Of a stretch of DNA of 35,016 nucleotides, positions 22,840-30,191 are shown in pieces. Source of the stretch: a virus. Below the pieces are notes generated by a model, which was given only the letters and a program-made list of their open reading frames with translations, ran no database searches and had not been told where the DNA came from. The DNA lies in the IMG/VR virus record IMGVR_UViG_3300036983_000110, positions 1 to 35,016 of that record; one strand, written 5' to 3'. Position numbers and translations under genes: made by a program. Numbering within the stretch: the first letter of the stretch is position 1; the number at the start of each line of letters is the position of its first letter.

Positions 22840-23550
22840 TTAGATATCTAAACCATGACGAATATGAATATTGAACTCAATCTTATCACCTTTAGGTCTT
22901 AATGAAATACTTGTAGTAGCAAATGCTTGTCCAGCACCTCTTGAATAACTAGAAGACAGATCTTTTTCTATGCTTTTCAAATCATCTTTTCCAAAAAATC
23001 TGTCAACCCATTCTTGTGCTACATAACCAGAAACATTCAAATGTTGAGCTTCTCCCTCATTATCTGTACTTGAAATTTCACCCTTAAGATCAGTAAAATA
23101 CTTTTCAAGATCACCAAGATTAGGAGAGAATGTTTCTTGGACTATATCTTTAACTTCGTTCAACGTTAAGTCTTTATTAGTATCTGAGTCTAATTTTTCT
23201 TCTTTCATTGGTTTTTTCTTCAAATTAACTACATGAAACTTCTCAATAGGAAATGCTTTTGCTCTTCTCAACACATCCATAGCTTTTCTTGCATCTGAAA
23301 CACTTGATCTCAACTCAACTTCAACCAAATCTTTTGCAGCTAAATCAGGAAACTCATCTTCTTCTATATCAAACACCTTAAGTTCAACTTTAAGCTTACT
23401 CAAAAATCTCTTCAACTCATCTAACCTTACTGCTTCCATACCCCAAGCACCCAAATCCTTAGGATACTTCATTGAACTATCTTTTTCAAGTTCAGAATGC
23501 AAACACTGTGCAAGTTTAAAAGTTGTTAGTGCTAACTCATTGATTTTCAT
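22840..23550 (-). CDS. Tagged protein of unknown function
   Basis: 236 residues, ATG at 23550 after GGGAG. The N-terminal MKINELALTTFKLAQ is the recurrent tag. Residues 30-115 form a charged mixed fold (LKVELKVFDIEEDEFPDLAA), residues 118-140 are acidic, and the end is a beta region (ATTSISLRPKGDKIEFNIHI). It is the first gene after a terminator, so a promoter should lie in 23551-23635. No family recognised. Confidence 0.6.
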   Translation of the reverse strand: MKINELALTTFKLAQCLHSELEKDSSMKYPKDLGAWGMEAVRLDELKRFLSKLKVELKVFDIEEDEFPDLAAKDLVEVELRSSVSDARKAMDVLRRAKAFPIEKFHVVNLKKKPMKEEKLDSDTNKDLTLNEVKDIVQETFSPNLGDLEKYFTDLKGEISSTDNEGEAQHLNVSGYVAQEWVDRFFGKDDLKSIEKDLSSSYSRGAGQAFATTSISLRPKGDKIEFNIHIRHGLDI

Positions 23551-23635
23551 TTCAATTCTCCCTTAATTCAACACACCCATTTTATGCTCTCGATCTTGTG
23601 ATTACTACTTGATAAAAGCAGTAGAAAATAACAGA

Positions 23636-23672
23636 AAACAAAAAAGGCCCAGATCTTATCCAGATCTAAGCC
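23636..23672 (-). terminator. Rho-independent terminator after the reductase operon
   Basis: On the minus strand GGCTTAGATCT and AGATCTGGGCC pair around a five-base loop: nine Watson-Crick pairs and two G-U pairs. A run TTTTTTGTTTT follows. It begins 17 bases after the stop of the gene at 23690-24076 and separates that operon from the next unit. Confidence 0.8.
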
Positions 23673-23689
23673 ACAATACGAAAAAATCT

Positions 23690-24076
23690 TTAACGAGACT
23701 TCGAGAACTCTCTTACAATTCTTTCTAAATCATACTTTTTCTTCAACTTATATTTATGAGCTTCTTCATCATACTCCAAAAATGGTCTTGCAGGCTTTCT
23801 ATGCTCTTCAACAAATCTTTTTATAAACTCTTCATCAGACTTATCCAAATCTTTATCATTTATCTCTTTAACCTGATTAGAAATATCTGGACCATTCTCT
23901 ATTTTCCCAAAATTAGGTAGTTCTATAGTAGGATTCTCATCACTTATCAAGTCATCAAAAAATTCTTTTCTCTCTTTAGGCTCTAGAAACTCAAAATACA
24001 AATCAGCAGAACCCTTGTCCTTTACATCTATATGCGGCATTGCTTTTCTATTCTTCATAAAACAAGACTTTTCCAT
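23690..24076 (-). CDS. Small acidic protein after ribonucleotide reductase
   Basis: 128 residues from ATG at 24076; the ribosome site is weak and an ATG at 24058 (MKNRKAMPHIDV) is an alternative. The sequence is charged and helical: ADLYFEFLEPKERKEFFDDL, DKSDEEFIKRFVEEHRKPA and YKLKKKYDLERIVREFSKSR. It may be a small reductase-associated or unrelated protein. The terminator follows immediately. Confidence 0.55.
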   Translation of the reverse strand: MEKSCFMKNRKAMPHIDVKDKGSADLYFEFLEPKERKEFFDDLISDENPTIELPNFGKIENGPDISNQVKEINDKDLDKSDEEFIKRFVEEHRKPARPFLEYDEEAHKYKLKKKYDLERIVREFSKSR

Positions 24077-24093
24077 AAAAACTTTAGAAAAAT

Positions 24094-24753
24094 CTATTTT
24101 TTCTCTACTATTTTAAGTTCGCAGGAATCATTACTACAAAATTTCTCTATGTCTACAACTTCATTCTTTATTTTCTCAAACTTAATTGGCTTTAACTTCT
24201 TAGACATTGTTTTATATGTCTCTTCATCTATAGTCTCATAAGGCATCTGTTTATAAGCGCCCTTCTCTTTCCTTGGTAAAAACGATATTCCCTTCATCTG
24301 GTATTGAAAATAATCAAGAAGATGTTTTATTTGATGTCCTTCTTTCTCAGGATCAAAAGTAATAGTACAACTTACTTGATTGTCAGCCCAATACTTTTGC
24401 ATAAAAGCAGCTAAAGTTGCTTGTTCCCACATAGAAAGTTCTTTTACAGTTCTAATACCTTCACCAACATCTACAGGAATCTCTACAACAACAGTATTCT
24501 CAGGATCTTCACTTGCTGGTTCAACAACATAATTTGACTTTCTCAATGGTTCTACCAACTCGCTATGTTTAGAAAGTCTCATTCTACGAATATAAAACCT
24601 AGACTCAGGATGATGAATTCCGGGCGTAGCACCTGCTAAAAGACTTACAGAATTGTGAGAAACTATACCATTTTCTAATTGGTAAGTATGTGTATTCTCT
24701 ACTTCAATGTCAACCGTAAAAGCAACACTCTTTTTTTTACTTTTCAATTTCAT
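24094..24753 (-). CDS. nrdJ: Ribonucleotide reductase class II, C-terminal half with C-intein
   Basis: 219 residues. ATG at 24753, with GAGG seven bases upstream, lies inside the end of the endonuclease gene. Residues 1-34 are a C-intein: block F VDIEVENTHTYQLENG and block G IVSHN, with the required His-Asn end. Ser35 is the +1 extein residue. Residues 35-219 continue the reductase: SVSLLAGATPGIHHPESRFY is the loop that follows KPSG in these enzymes. The last segment FCSNDSCELK supplies the C-x4-C pair (Cys206, Cys211) that recharges the active site. Joined with the N-half it gives a reductase of 665 residues, close to monomeric B12-dependent enzymes. Neither half alone should be active. Confidence 0.9.
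   Translation of the reverse strand: MKLKSKKKSVAFTVDIEVENTHTYQLENGIVSHNSVSLLAGATPGIHHPESRFYIRRMRLSKHSELVEPLRKSNYVVEPASEDPENTVVVEIPVDVGEGIRTVKELSMWEQATLAAFMQKYWADNQVSCTITFDPEKEGHQIKHLLDYFQYQMKGISFLPRKEKGAYKQMPYETIDEETYKTMSKKLKPIKFEKIKNEVVDIEKFCSNDSCELKIVEKK
24652..24753 (-). other. Split intein, C-terminal fragment
   Basis: 34 residues encoded at the start of the second reductase gene. Conserved blocks F and G, the penultimate His33, the terminal Asn34 and the +1 Ser are all present, so it should be active in trans-splicing with the N-fragment at 26065-26391. Confidence 0.88.
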
Positions 24754-26008
24754 ATATCAACCTCTTTACTTTAGATTTAGCATTTTCTTTATCTTGTAGC
24801 CATTCACTCTCCCAAACAACATGATACAAAAACCCTCTTTTCAAAAAAAATGACTTTTTTAATTCATCTTTTTCTCTTAATTCTTTAATTGTAACATTTT
24901 TTTCAGGATGAATAGAATTTTCATCTGGAAAAAGCGAATTATGACAATGCCAAAAGTCTCCAAAATATTCTATAATTGCTTTAATTCTTTCGTTTATCAA
25001 AACAATATCTGGATAAATTACTTTTTGATTTATCATTTTTATTTCTTCTTTATTCAAAAAAAGAGCCCATCGTTCTTTATAACCATAAGTTTTACATTTT
25101 GAAACTGTATTTCTAACAAAACCTTCAAGTTCTAACTGTCCATGAGAATTTGATGTATTACATATCCAGTTTTTTGTTATCTTAAGTACAAACTGTTCAA
25201 ATATTTCTCTTCCTTCAATTTCTCCATAAAGTTTTATAAAAAAATTGATATCTCTTTTTTGACTATCACTTAAACTCTGTTTAGCTAGTTCTAAATTATT
25301 ATCACATTTTTTTAACCAATAATTTAACCCAAATACACCATTTAACCCTTTTCGTTCTGATAAGTCATGATATCTTGCTTTACCTTCTTCAAGACCGTAT
25401 TGTCGTATATACTTTTCTTCAGATATAAGAGAATTTTCTTTATGAATTTTTTTTATTTTTATTATTTCATCATCTGTTTTGCCAACACTTCTTAAAGACT
25501 TTTCTGATACTGAAAGTCTACTATTCTTCTCTAAATATTTCTTTTCACCATCTTCTGCCCCATATTTATCAACATAATATTGTTTTGTACCTCTTGACTT
25601 TACTTTTATGTTGTGTTCTATCCATTTCTTTTCACCTTCTTCTTTTCCATAAATTATAATATATTTTTCTAATTGAGGACCTCTATTAATCATTAATGGT
25701 TCATATTCCAAATATTTTTTTGTTCCTTCTTTATCGCCAAACATTTTTACAAATCTTGCATGAGTAATGCTTAAATAACTCTTTTTTGTCTTTGTTTTTC
25801 TTGACTTTAAAGCTCTTAAATGTTCTTCCCATTTTTTGTTTCCTTCTTCACATCCCAATAACACACAATACTTTTGTAAAGTACATGCTGCAGATAATTT
25901 CTTTAAAGACACATACTCAAACCATCTTCTAGTTCCTTCTTCTTTTCCAAATCTTTCAATAAGTTTTTTATGAACATTATCAAAAATCTCTTTTTTCTTT
26001 CTCTCCAT
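24737..26008 (-). CDS. Free-standing homing endonuclease between split intein halves
   Basis: 423 residues from ATG at 26008 (AAAGG upstream; a GTG nine bases earlier is less likely). Residues 15-275 hold seven modules of the form (Y/F)G-x-EEG-x-KKW-x-E; the first Gly falls at 21, 52, 91, 121, 150, 205 and 262. The C-terminal nuclease (about 330-403) has YPDIVLINERIKAIIEYFGD followed by FWHCHN and, later, FLYHVVWESEW, the pattern of Vsr/EDxHD-fold endonucleases (a PD-(D/E)xK relative). The enzyme is known in this setting to cleave intein-less alleles and spread its own gene. It overlaps the C-half start by 17 bases and has its own promoter-like sequence. Confidence 0.85.
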   Translation of the reverse strand: MERKKKEIFDNVHKKLIERFGKEEGTRRWFEYVSLKKLSAACTLQKYCVLLGCEEGNKKWEEHLRALKSRKTKTKKSYLSITHARFVKMFGDKEGTKKYLEYEPLMINRGPQLEKYIIIYGKEEGEKKWIEHNIKVKSRGTKQYYVDKYGAEDGEKKYLEKNSRLSVSEKSLRSVGKTDDEIIKIKKIHKENSLISEEKYIRQYGLEEGKARYHDLSERKGLNGVFGLNYWLKKCDNNLELAKQSLSDSQKRDINFFIKLYGEIEGREIFEQFVLKITKNWICNTSNSHGQLELEGFVRNTVSKCKTYGYKERWALFLNKEEIKMINQKVIYPDIVLINERIKAIIEYFGDFWHCHNSLFPDENSIHPEKNVTIKELREKDELKKSFFLKRGFLYHVVWESEWLQDKENAKSKVKRLIYEIEK

Positions 26009-26031
26009 AAAACCCACCTTTCTTATGTGTT

Positions 26032-26061
26032 GGTTTTATAGAGCGAAATTCAATAAACACT
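26032..26061 (-). promoter_or_regulatory. Candidate promoter for the endonuclease gene
   Basis: In the 53-base gap between the reductase N-half and the endonuclease, the minus strand reads AGTGTTTATTGAATTTCGC then TCTATAAAACC. It matches the site at 28190-28221 in its AGTGTTT element, its TTCGC and its TATA(A/G)AAC element. It would place endonuclease and reductase C-half under their own start site. Confidence 0.5.
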
Positions 26062-27831
26062 TTATAAAATTTCAAACTCATCATCAAACGTAATATCTTT
26101 TGCACATTTCCATTCTCCAGTTTTCATCAAAAACTTGTGTTCAGGAGTGCATTCCAAAAAAGAATTGTCTTCTAAAGTAAAACTTATTGTTTCTTCTATT
26201 CCATTGACAAACAATTTTGAAATTTTCTGTCTATTCTTGTCTTTATCAAAAACATAAATATCTTTTTTTACATCATGCCACTCTCTATACTCATTCTGTT
26301 TTTCAGATAAATCAATTCCATTTTCAAGAAATATGTCATAAAAACTCAAATTACCTTTATCTGTTTTTATGACAGTGTTTGGAATTTGACATCCTGAAGG
26401 TTTGCAACTTGTGGTCTTAATACTGCGTGGGATTGCTAACCAATCTGAATAGACTTGATCCCAACTTTGTATTTCATCATATCCTTTTTGGCACCATTCT
26501 TTTAATTGATGAATACCATTTTTTGCTATAAATTGAGCCACACCACTCATTGAACAACCTATTCTTCTATTTCTAAGTAAAACTCTATTAGTCTCTGGCC
26601 AATGTGTCTTACCTAACGTTACTGTTTTTGCATAAAGATACGCAAATTTAAGTGTTCTTAGATAATCTTCTAATGAGTCATTTCTTGCTGGAAATGTTTC
26701 AACAAGACAACATAACTCTTTATCACACAAACTTTGTTCGCAACAGGGGTTTGTGCCTTCTGCACGATGGTCTTTGTTATCTGGTCCATTATTCATCCTT
26801 GAATAAGCTTTAATATTTTCTAACCAAACATATCCAGGTTCACCATTGATATTTGTTCTCTGTGCTGCATCTGAATAATCCATACCTAGTTCAGCAAAAA
26901 TAGAATTATTAGAAGCCCAACCAAATTCTTCTCTATATGAATTTTTCTTGTAATTTTTAAGTTCAATATATTCTTCATCATAAGGATCACCAAAAACAAT
27001 TGTTGCACTTCGTCTAATATTTCCTGACACGACACATCGCCCAATAAGATTCATAATATCAACTATAGTTCTTACAGAAATAGGTTGTCCTATTTCTTTA
27101 TCAAGAATTTTTGACAATCTTTTGTGCAAATCAATCAATGGTGCAGAACCACTGCTTATTCCTCCAAAACCCTTAATTGGCTCACCTTCTTTTCTAATCA
27201 AAGAATAATCAAATTCTATTGATGCTGTACCATGAAAATAACTTTCAAGAAGTAATCTCAATGACTCTACCCAACCTTCTCTAGAATCTGGTATAACAAA
27301 TATTTCTTGTTTTCTATTTTCATTAGGCCCTTTTATGTGAATAGTCCCTGCTCCAAGCGTATCAAAACCTACACCAACCCCTAACATAGAAGCATCCATC
27401 AAAAAAGTAAATGGTCCAGAAGGATCTTCTTTTATGTTCTTAGTACTAGTGAAGCCGCAATTATTGAGCGCGGCGAAGAGACATTTAACTTCAACAATTG
27501 CACTTCCCATTGCCCAAAGTCCACGACCAGGAGGAAGAAACTTCATGTAAAACATTCTCTCATACATTTCTTGAGCAGACTTTTGAGCCTGCCATGCATT
27601 CCATCCAAGTGAGTGTTGTTCTACCCACTTCTTTTGCATATTATACGTTCCATTAATTACTCTCTCAATAGTCTCAAACCATTCTTCATTAGTTCCATCA
27701 GATTTGATTCTTGAATATGTCCTTCGAAAGACAAGATCCCCTAAACCGTTGAAACCGAAAGGAGGCTTGATTTTTCTATATTTTTCAACAAAATTTTCTG
27801 ACAATTTAAACGAGCCACAAGAAGAAGTCAT
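26062..27831 (-). CDS. nrdJ: Ribonucleotide reductase class II, N-terminal half with N-intein
   Basis: 589 residues, ATG at 27831 after AAGGAG. Residues 1-480 are the N-terminal two thirds of a monomeric adenosylcobalamin-dependent reductase: PPGRGLWAMGSAI, the redox Cys in NNCGFTS (125), the catalytic loop GTNPCCEQSL with Cys363 and Glu365, and the conserved GCSMSGVAQF. No separate small subunit or radical activase gene is in the window, in line with class II. Residue 480 ends the KPSG loop. Cys481 starts a 109-residue N-intein and the gene then stops. The product makes dNTPs from ribonucleotides after trans-splicing with the half at 24094-24753. Two small genes precede it. Confidence 0.92.
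   Translation of the reverse strand: MTSSCGSFKLSENFVEKYRKIKPPFGFNGLGDLVFRRTYSRIKSDGTNEEWFETIERVINGTYNMQKKWVEQHSLGWNAWQAQKSAQEMYERMFYMKFLPPGRGLWAMGSAIVEVKCLFAALNNCGFTSTKNIKEDPSGPFTFLMDASMLGVGVGFDTLGAGTIHIKGPNENRKQEIFVIPDSREGWVESLRLLLESYFHGTASIEFDYSLIRKEGEPIKGFGGISSGSAPLIDLHKRLSKILDKEIGQPISVRTIVDIMNLIGRCVVSGNIRRSATIVFGDPYDEEYIELKNYKKNSYREEFGWASNNSIFAELGMDYSDAAQRTNINGEPGYVWLENIKAYSRMNNGPDNKDHRAEGTNPCCEQSLCDKELCCLVETFPARNDSLEDYLRTLKFAYLYAKTVTLGKTHWPETNRVLLRNRRIGCSMSGVAQFIAKNGIHQLKEWCQKGYDEIQSWDQVYSDWLAIPRSIKTTSCKPSGCQIPNTVIKTDKGNLSFYDIFLENGIDLSEKQNEYREWHDVKKDIYVFDKDKNRQKISKLFVNGIEETISFTLEDNSFLECTPEHKFLMKTGEWKCAKDITFDDEFEIL
26065..26391 (-). other. Split intein, N-terminal fragment
   Basis: 109 residues with Cys1 in block A (CQIPNTVIKT) and the block B TxxH in ECTPEHKFLMKTGEWK. 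It is inserted exactly after KPSG, a reductase active-site loop that is a typical intein site. It ends DEFEIL, followed by the stop codon. Confidence 0.9.
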
Positions 27832-27840
27832 AGATTCTCC

Positions 27841-28044
27841 TTATACATGTTCTAATTCATTTATGTGAGCAGTTAACAAATCAATAACAAAAAGTAAAGC
27901 AGACTTTTCGTGAGGAGTAAATTTGAATCTATCTATTTTTTCTGAATCCAGCATGTTCTGCACTAATAACAAAACTGAGCTAAAATCTTCTTTTTTTGAA
28001 GATATTTCTTGTTTTTGAGCCAATCTATTCCCCTTCTTGAACAT
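27841..28044 (-). CDS. Small helical protein
   Basis: 67 residues from ATG at 28044; a GTG at 28071 is an alternative start. It overlaps the end of the zinc-ribbon gene. The sequence MFKKGNRLAQKQEISSKKED is followed by two helices (VLLLVQNMLDSEKIDRF; SALLFVIDLLTAHINELEHV). It ends nine bases before the reductase start. Function unknown. Confidence 0.55.
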   Translation of the reverse strand: MFKKGNRLAQKQEISSKKEDFSSVLLLVQNMLDSEKIDRFKFTPHEKSALLFVIDLLTAHINELEHV

Positions 28045-28171
28045 TAAATTTCTCAGATTTTTCAAAACCACATCTTAAACAAGTGAAGACCTTCATTATG
28101 TTGTGAAGGTCTTCAAATGATATTACTTCTTCTTTAATTTCTTCCGAGCGACATTTCTCACATAGTTTCAT
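28025..28171 (-). CDS. Small zinc-ribbon protein
   Basis: 48 residues, ATG at 28171 with AAAGGAG upstream. CEKC at the start and CLRC near residue 31 give a single treble-clef-like zinc site; the rest is charged. It is the first gene after a candidate promoter and leads the reductase operon. It may regulate the operon or bind nucleic acid, but this cannot be shown. Confidence 0.7.
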   Translation of the reverse strand: MKLCEKCRSEEIKEEVISFEDLHNIMKVFTCLRCGFEKSEKFNVQEGE

Positions 28172-28189
28172 AATAATCTCCTTTAATCT

Positions 28190-28221
28190 GTTTCTATACA
28201 GGCGAATGTGATAAAAACACT
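28190..28221 (-). promoter_or_regulatory. Candidate promoter for the reductase operon
   Basis: The minus strand reads AGTGTTTTTATCACATTCGC then CTGTATAGAAAC, which strongly parallels the site at 26032-26061. It lies 19 bases before the zinc-ribbon start codon. Confidence 0.5.
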
Positions 28222-28288
28222 AAAAAAACAAGTCTATTAGTAAATCTTCTAGAAGTAAAAAGTAGCAGAAGTTAAGGCAGGTTAAACT

Positions 28289-28474
28289 CTAAAACTCTTC
28301 TTCTTTTAGTATTTTTGCTGGACGACCTCGTTTTTTAGCAAGTCCTTCTTCTGTTAGCGAAAGCTCGCTCAAACTCAAAGTAGGCTTATAGTGATAAAAC
28401 TTATCAAGATCTCGTAATCCATTTTGATAGATCTTGTCAAGTCTTTGTTGTACGACATCTGGTTTTTTTAACAT
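28289..28474 (-). CDS. Small hypothetical protein
   Basis: 61 residues, ATG at 28474 after GGGAG. MLKKPDVVQQRLDKIYQNGL is helical, then SLSELSLTEEGLAKKRGRPA carries an AT-hook-like KKRGRPAK at residues 52-59. That motif suggests it binds AT-rich DNA. It lies in the operon with the phosphoesterase. About 115 bases follow before the next gene and hold the candidate promoter at 28190-28221. Confidence 0.6.
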   Translation of the reverse strand: MLKKPDVVQQRLDKIYQNGLRDLDKFYHYKPTLSLSELSLTEEGLAKKRGRPAKILKEEEF

Positions 28475-28490
28475 GTTATCTCCCTATTTC

Positions 28491-29087
28491 TTAGTCAACT
28501 ACTTCACCGGTAGGATCATTATCATCAATCTTTTTAACTTCTTGAAACTCATTTTCATCATAACCTTTTAGTCTCTTTAGCAAATTAGAATTATTTGGGT
28601 TGTTTTTCATAATCTCACTAAGTCTCTCAAAACTAACAGGTGTGAAGTTATTTGTATCAACACCAACATCATAAGACTTACCTGTGTTAGTAAAAGTCCC
28701 ATGTGAATGGCCATAACAATGCCAAGCATTAAAATGCGACTTATGCCAAACTGCTAAAGCAAAATGACACAAAACAATTGAGACATTCTCTATCTTAACA
28801 TAGAGCAAATCATGTACGCTCTCAAACAAATTCCAATTACCCTTCAATCTTTTGTAATCGTGATTCCCTCGAATGAGAACGATTTTGCCCTTCAACCTTT
28901 TTCTATATAGACCTGGTTCTCTAAAGGCAAAATCTCCTAGATGATAGACGGTATCTCGTTCATCCACACAGGCATTCCAACGAGAAATAATTGTCTCATC
29001 CATTTCTTCTATAGTTTGAAACGGGCGTTGACAATACCTCAAAATATTAGTGTGTGAAAAATGAGTATCTGAAGTAAAAAAAACCAT
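28491..29087 (-). CDS. Calcineurin-like metallophosphoesterase
   Basis: 198 residues, ATG at 29087 after AGGAAAG. All family motifs are visible: D-x-H in TSDTHFSH, GD in YHLGDFAF, GNHD in LIRGNHDYKR, a His in VLCHFALAVW, and GHSHG in WHCYGHSHGTF. These coordinate two metal ions. The substrate is not evident; phage relatives act on nucleotides, nucleic acids or RNA 5' ends. The C-terminal 40 residues are a charged extension (NPNNSNLLKRLKGYDEN). It follows the zinc protein gene by two bases. Confidence 0.85.
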   Translation of the reverse strand: MVFFTSDTHFSHTNILRYCQRPFQTIEEMDETIISRWNACVDERDTVYHLGDFAFREPGLYRKRLKGKIVLIRGNHDYKRLKGNWNLFESVHDLLYVKIENVSIVLCHFALAVWHKSHFNAWHCYGHSHGTFTNTGKSYDVGVDTNNFTPVSFERLSEIMKNNPNNSNLLKRLKGYDENEFQEVKKIDDNDPTGEVVD

Positions 29088-29089
29088 AT

Positions 29090-30010
29090 CTACTTTCCTA
29101 TGCTTGGCTTATAAAACAACTTGATTAATGTGAATGACAACCTGCTCCACCATCTTTTATCCCAAGTTTGGACTCTATCTTTCAACTCTTTGAAATCATG
29201 TCCCTTATCAGAGCAACGAATGAAAGATGTAAGTGAATAGATTAGCATATGAAGACCAGATTGATATAGAACAAATCCTGAATGCCCATCACTCACATAC
29301 AATCGAAACTTGAAAGTCGTAAACAACCGATTTTTCTCTCCATTCTCATTAGCTCTTGAATGATACACGATTCTCAAAAGAAACCATTTGTTTTCAATAA
29401 TTGTTATCTTGTGCTCTTTTTCTGCTTCATACTTTCTATGCCAAGTTCTGAAGGGGTATTTATTGTCATCAATATAGTTAAAAGTAGATTTCCAATCCAA
29501 ATGTCCAAAAGGTCCTTCACCATCACTTAACCAAACTAACTTCTTTTGATGAGCCAAGCATAAAACATTGATACATCTAAAACTATCTTTTTTTGAAATA
29601 TAATCTGATGGTGAAGCATGTTCAACTAAAGTCTCAAATCTTGCTTGATGTGAATATACTAAGCGAGACTTGCATATAGGGCATCCAATGTCAACTTTTG
29701 AACGTTCCGCTTCCAAGTACTCTTTTGTTGGTGCTATTTTGTTTGGTAGTGCTTGGATAAATGTTTCCACCTTGTCCATTGACCATCCACATTTTAGTGC
29801 TTCTACCTTAATTGTTAAACCAATGTTTTTAACCAATAATGGGATGTACTCATTTTCCATCTGTGCAATCAAGCCCAGATCTTGTTCACTAGGGTTATCA
29901 GCATCTTTTAAAGCGTAATAAGCCTTCATTGCTTTATCTTCATGCAGTTTAAGATAAGCAATTCTAAACATCTGAAAATTGTCTCTTTGTTCTTTTGTTT
30001 CTTTTTTCAT
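29090..30010 (-). CDS. Hypothetical protein with zinc-binding Cys pairs
   Basis: 306 residues. ATG at 30010 follows the upstream TAA by one base, with no good ribosome site, so translation is coupled. The N-terminal 100 residues are helical. CPICKSRLVYSH and later FRCINVLCLAHQ provide two Cys pairs. The second half is aromatic and basic (KYPFRTWHRKYEAEKEHKI; WDKRWWSRLSFTLIKLF). Not recognised; it may be a nucleic-acid-associated protein. Confidence 0.6.
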   Translation of the reverse strand: MKKETKEQRDNFQMFRIAYLKLHEDKAMKAYYALKDADNPSEQDLGLIAQMENEYIPLLVKNIGLTIKVEALKCGWSMDKVETFIQALPNKIAPTKEYLEAERSKVDIGCPICKSRLVYSHQARFETLVEHASPSDYISKKDSFRCINVLCLAHQKKLVWLSDGEGPFGHLDWKSTFNYIDDNKYPFRTWHRKYEAEKEHKITIIENKWFLLRIVYHSRANENGEKNRLFTTFKFRLYVSDGHSGFVLYQSGLHMLIYSLTSFIRCSDKGHDFKELKDRVQTWDKRWWSRLSFTLIKLFYKPSIGK

Positions 30011-30011
30011 T

Positions 30012-30176
30012 TTAGTAATTTGGTTTAACTAGTTTGAGCTTCAAATCTTTGTTGTTTTTTATGAAAATCTTACAAGCAAACTTAGAAACATCAGAGAATT
30101 TTTCTTTTTTTCCCTCTTTGACTCTCCACTTATAAATAGCGCTTCTACTTCTACCACCTCTTATATCTGATGGCAT
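30012..30176 (-). CDS. Small basic protein
   Basis: 54 residues, too short for a standard length cut but with an excellent GGGAGG five bases before the ATG at 30176. It begins MPSDIRGGRSRSAIYKWRVK and is very basic throughout, with Lys and Arg in clusters and no acidic face. It could bind nucleic acid or an acidic partner. It lies between the helicase C-fragment and the zinc protein in an apparently single operon. Confidence 0.65.
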   Translation of the reverse strand: MPSDIRGGRSRSAIYKWRVKEGKKEKFSDVSKFACKIFIKNNKDLKLKLVKPNY

Positions 30177-30191
30177 GTTAACCTCCCATGT

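Noticed and set aside
28246-28255. Ten-base palindrome CTTCTAGAAG as a terminator
   Set aside because: It has no loop or U-tract directly after it and is short enough to occur by chance in AT-rich DNA.
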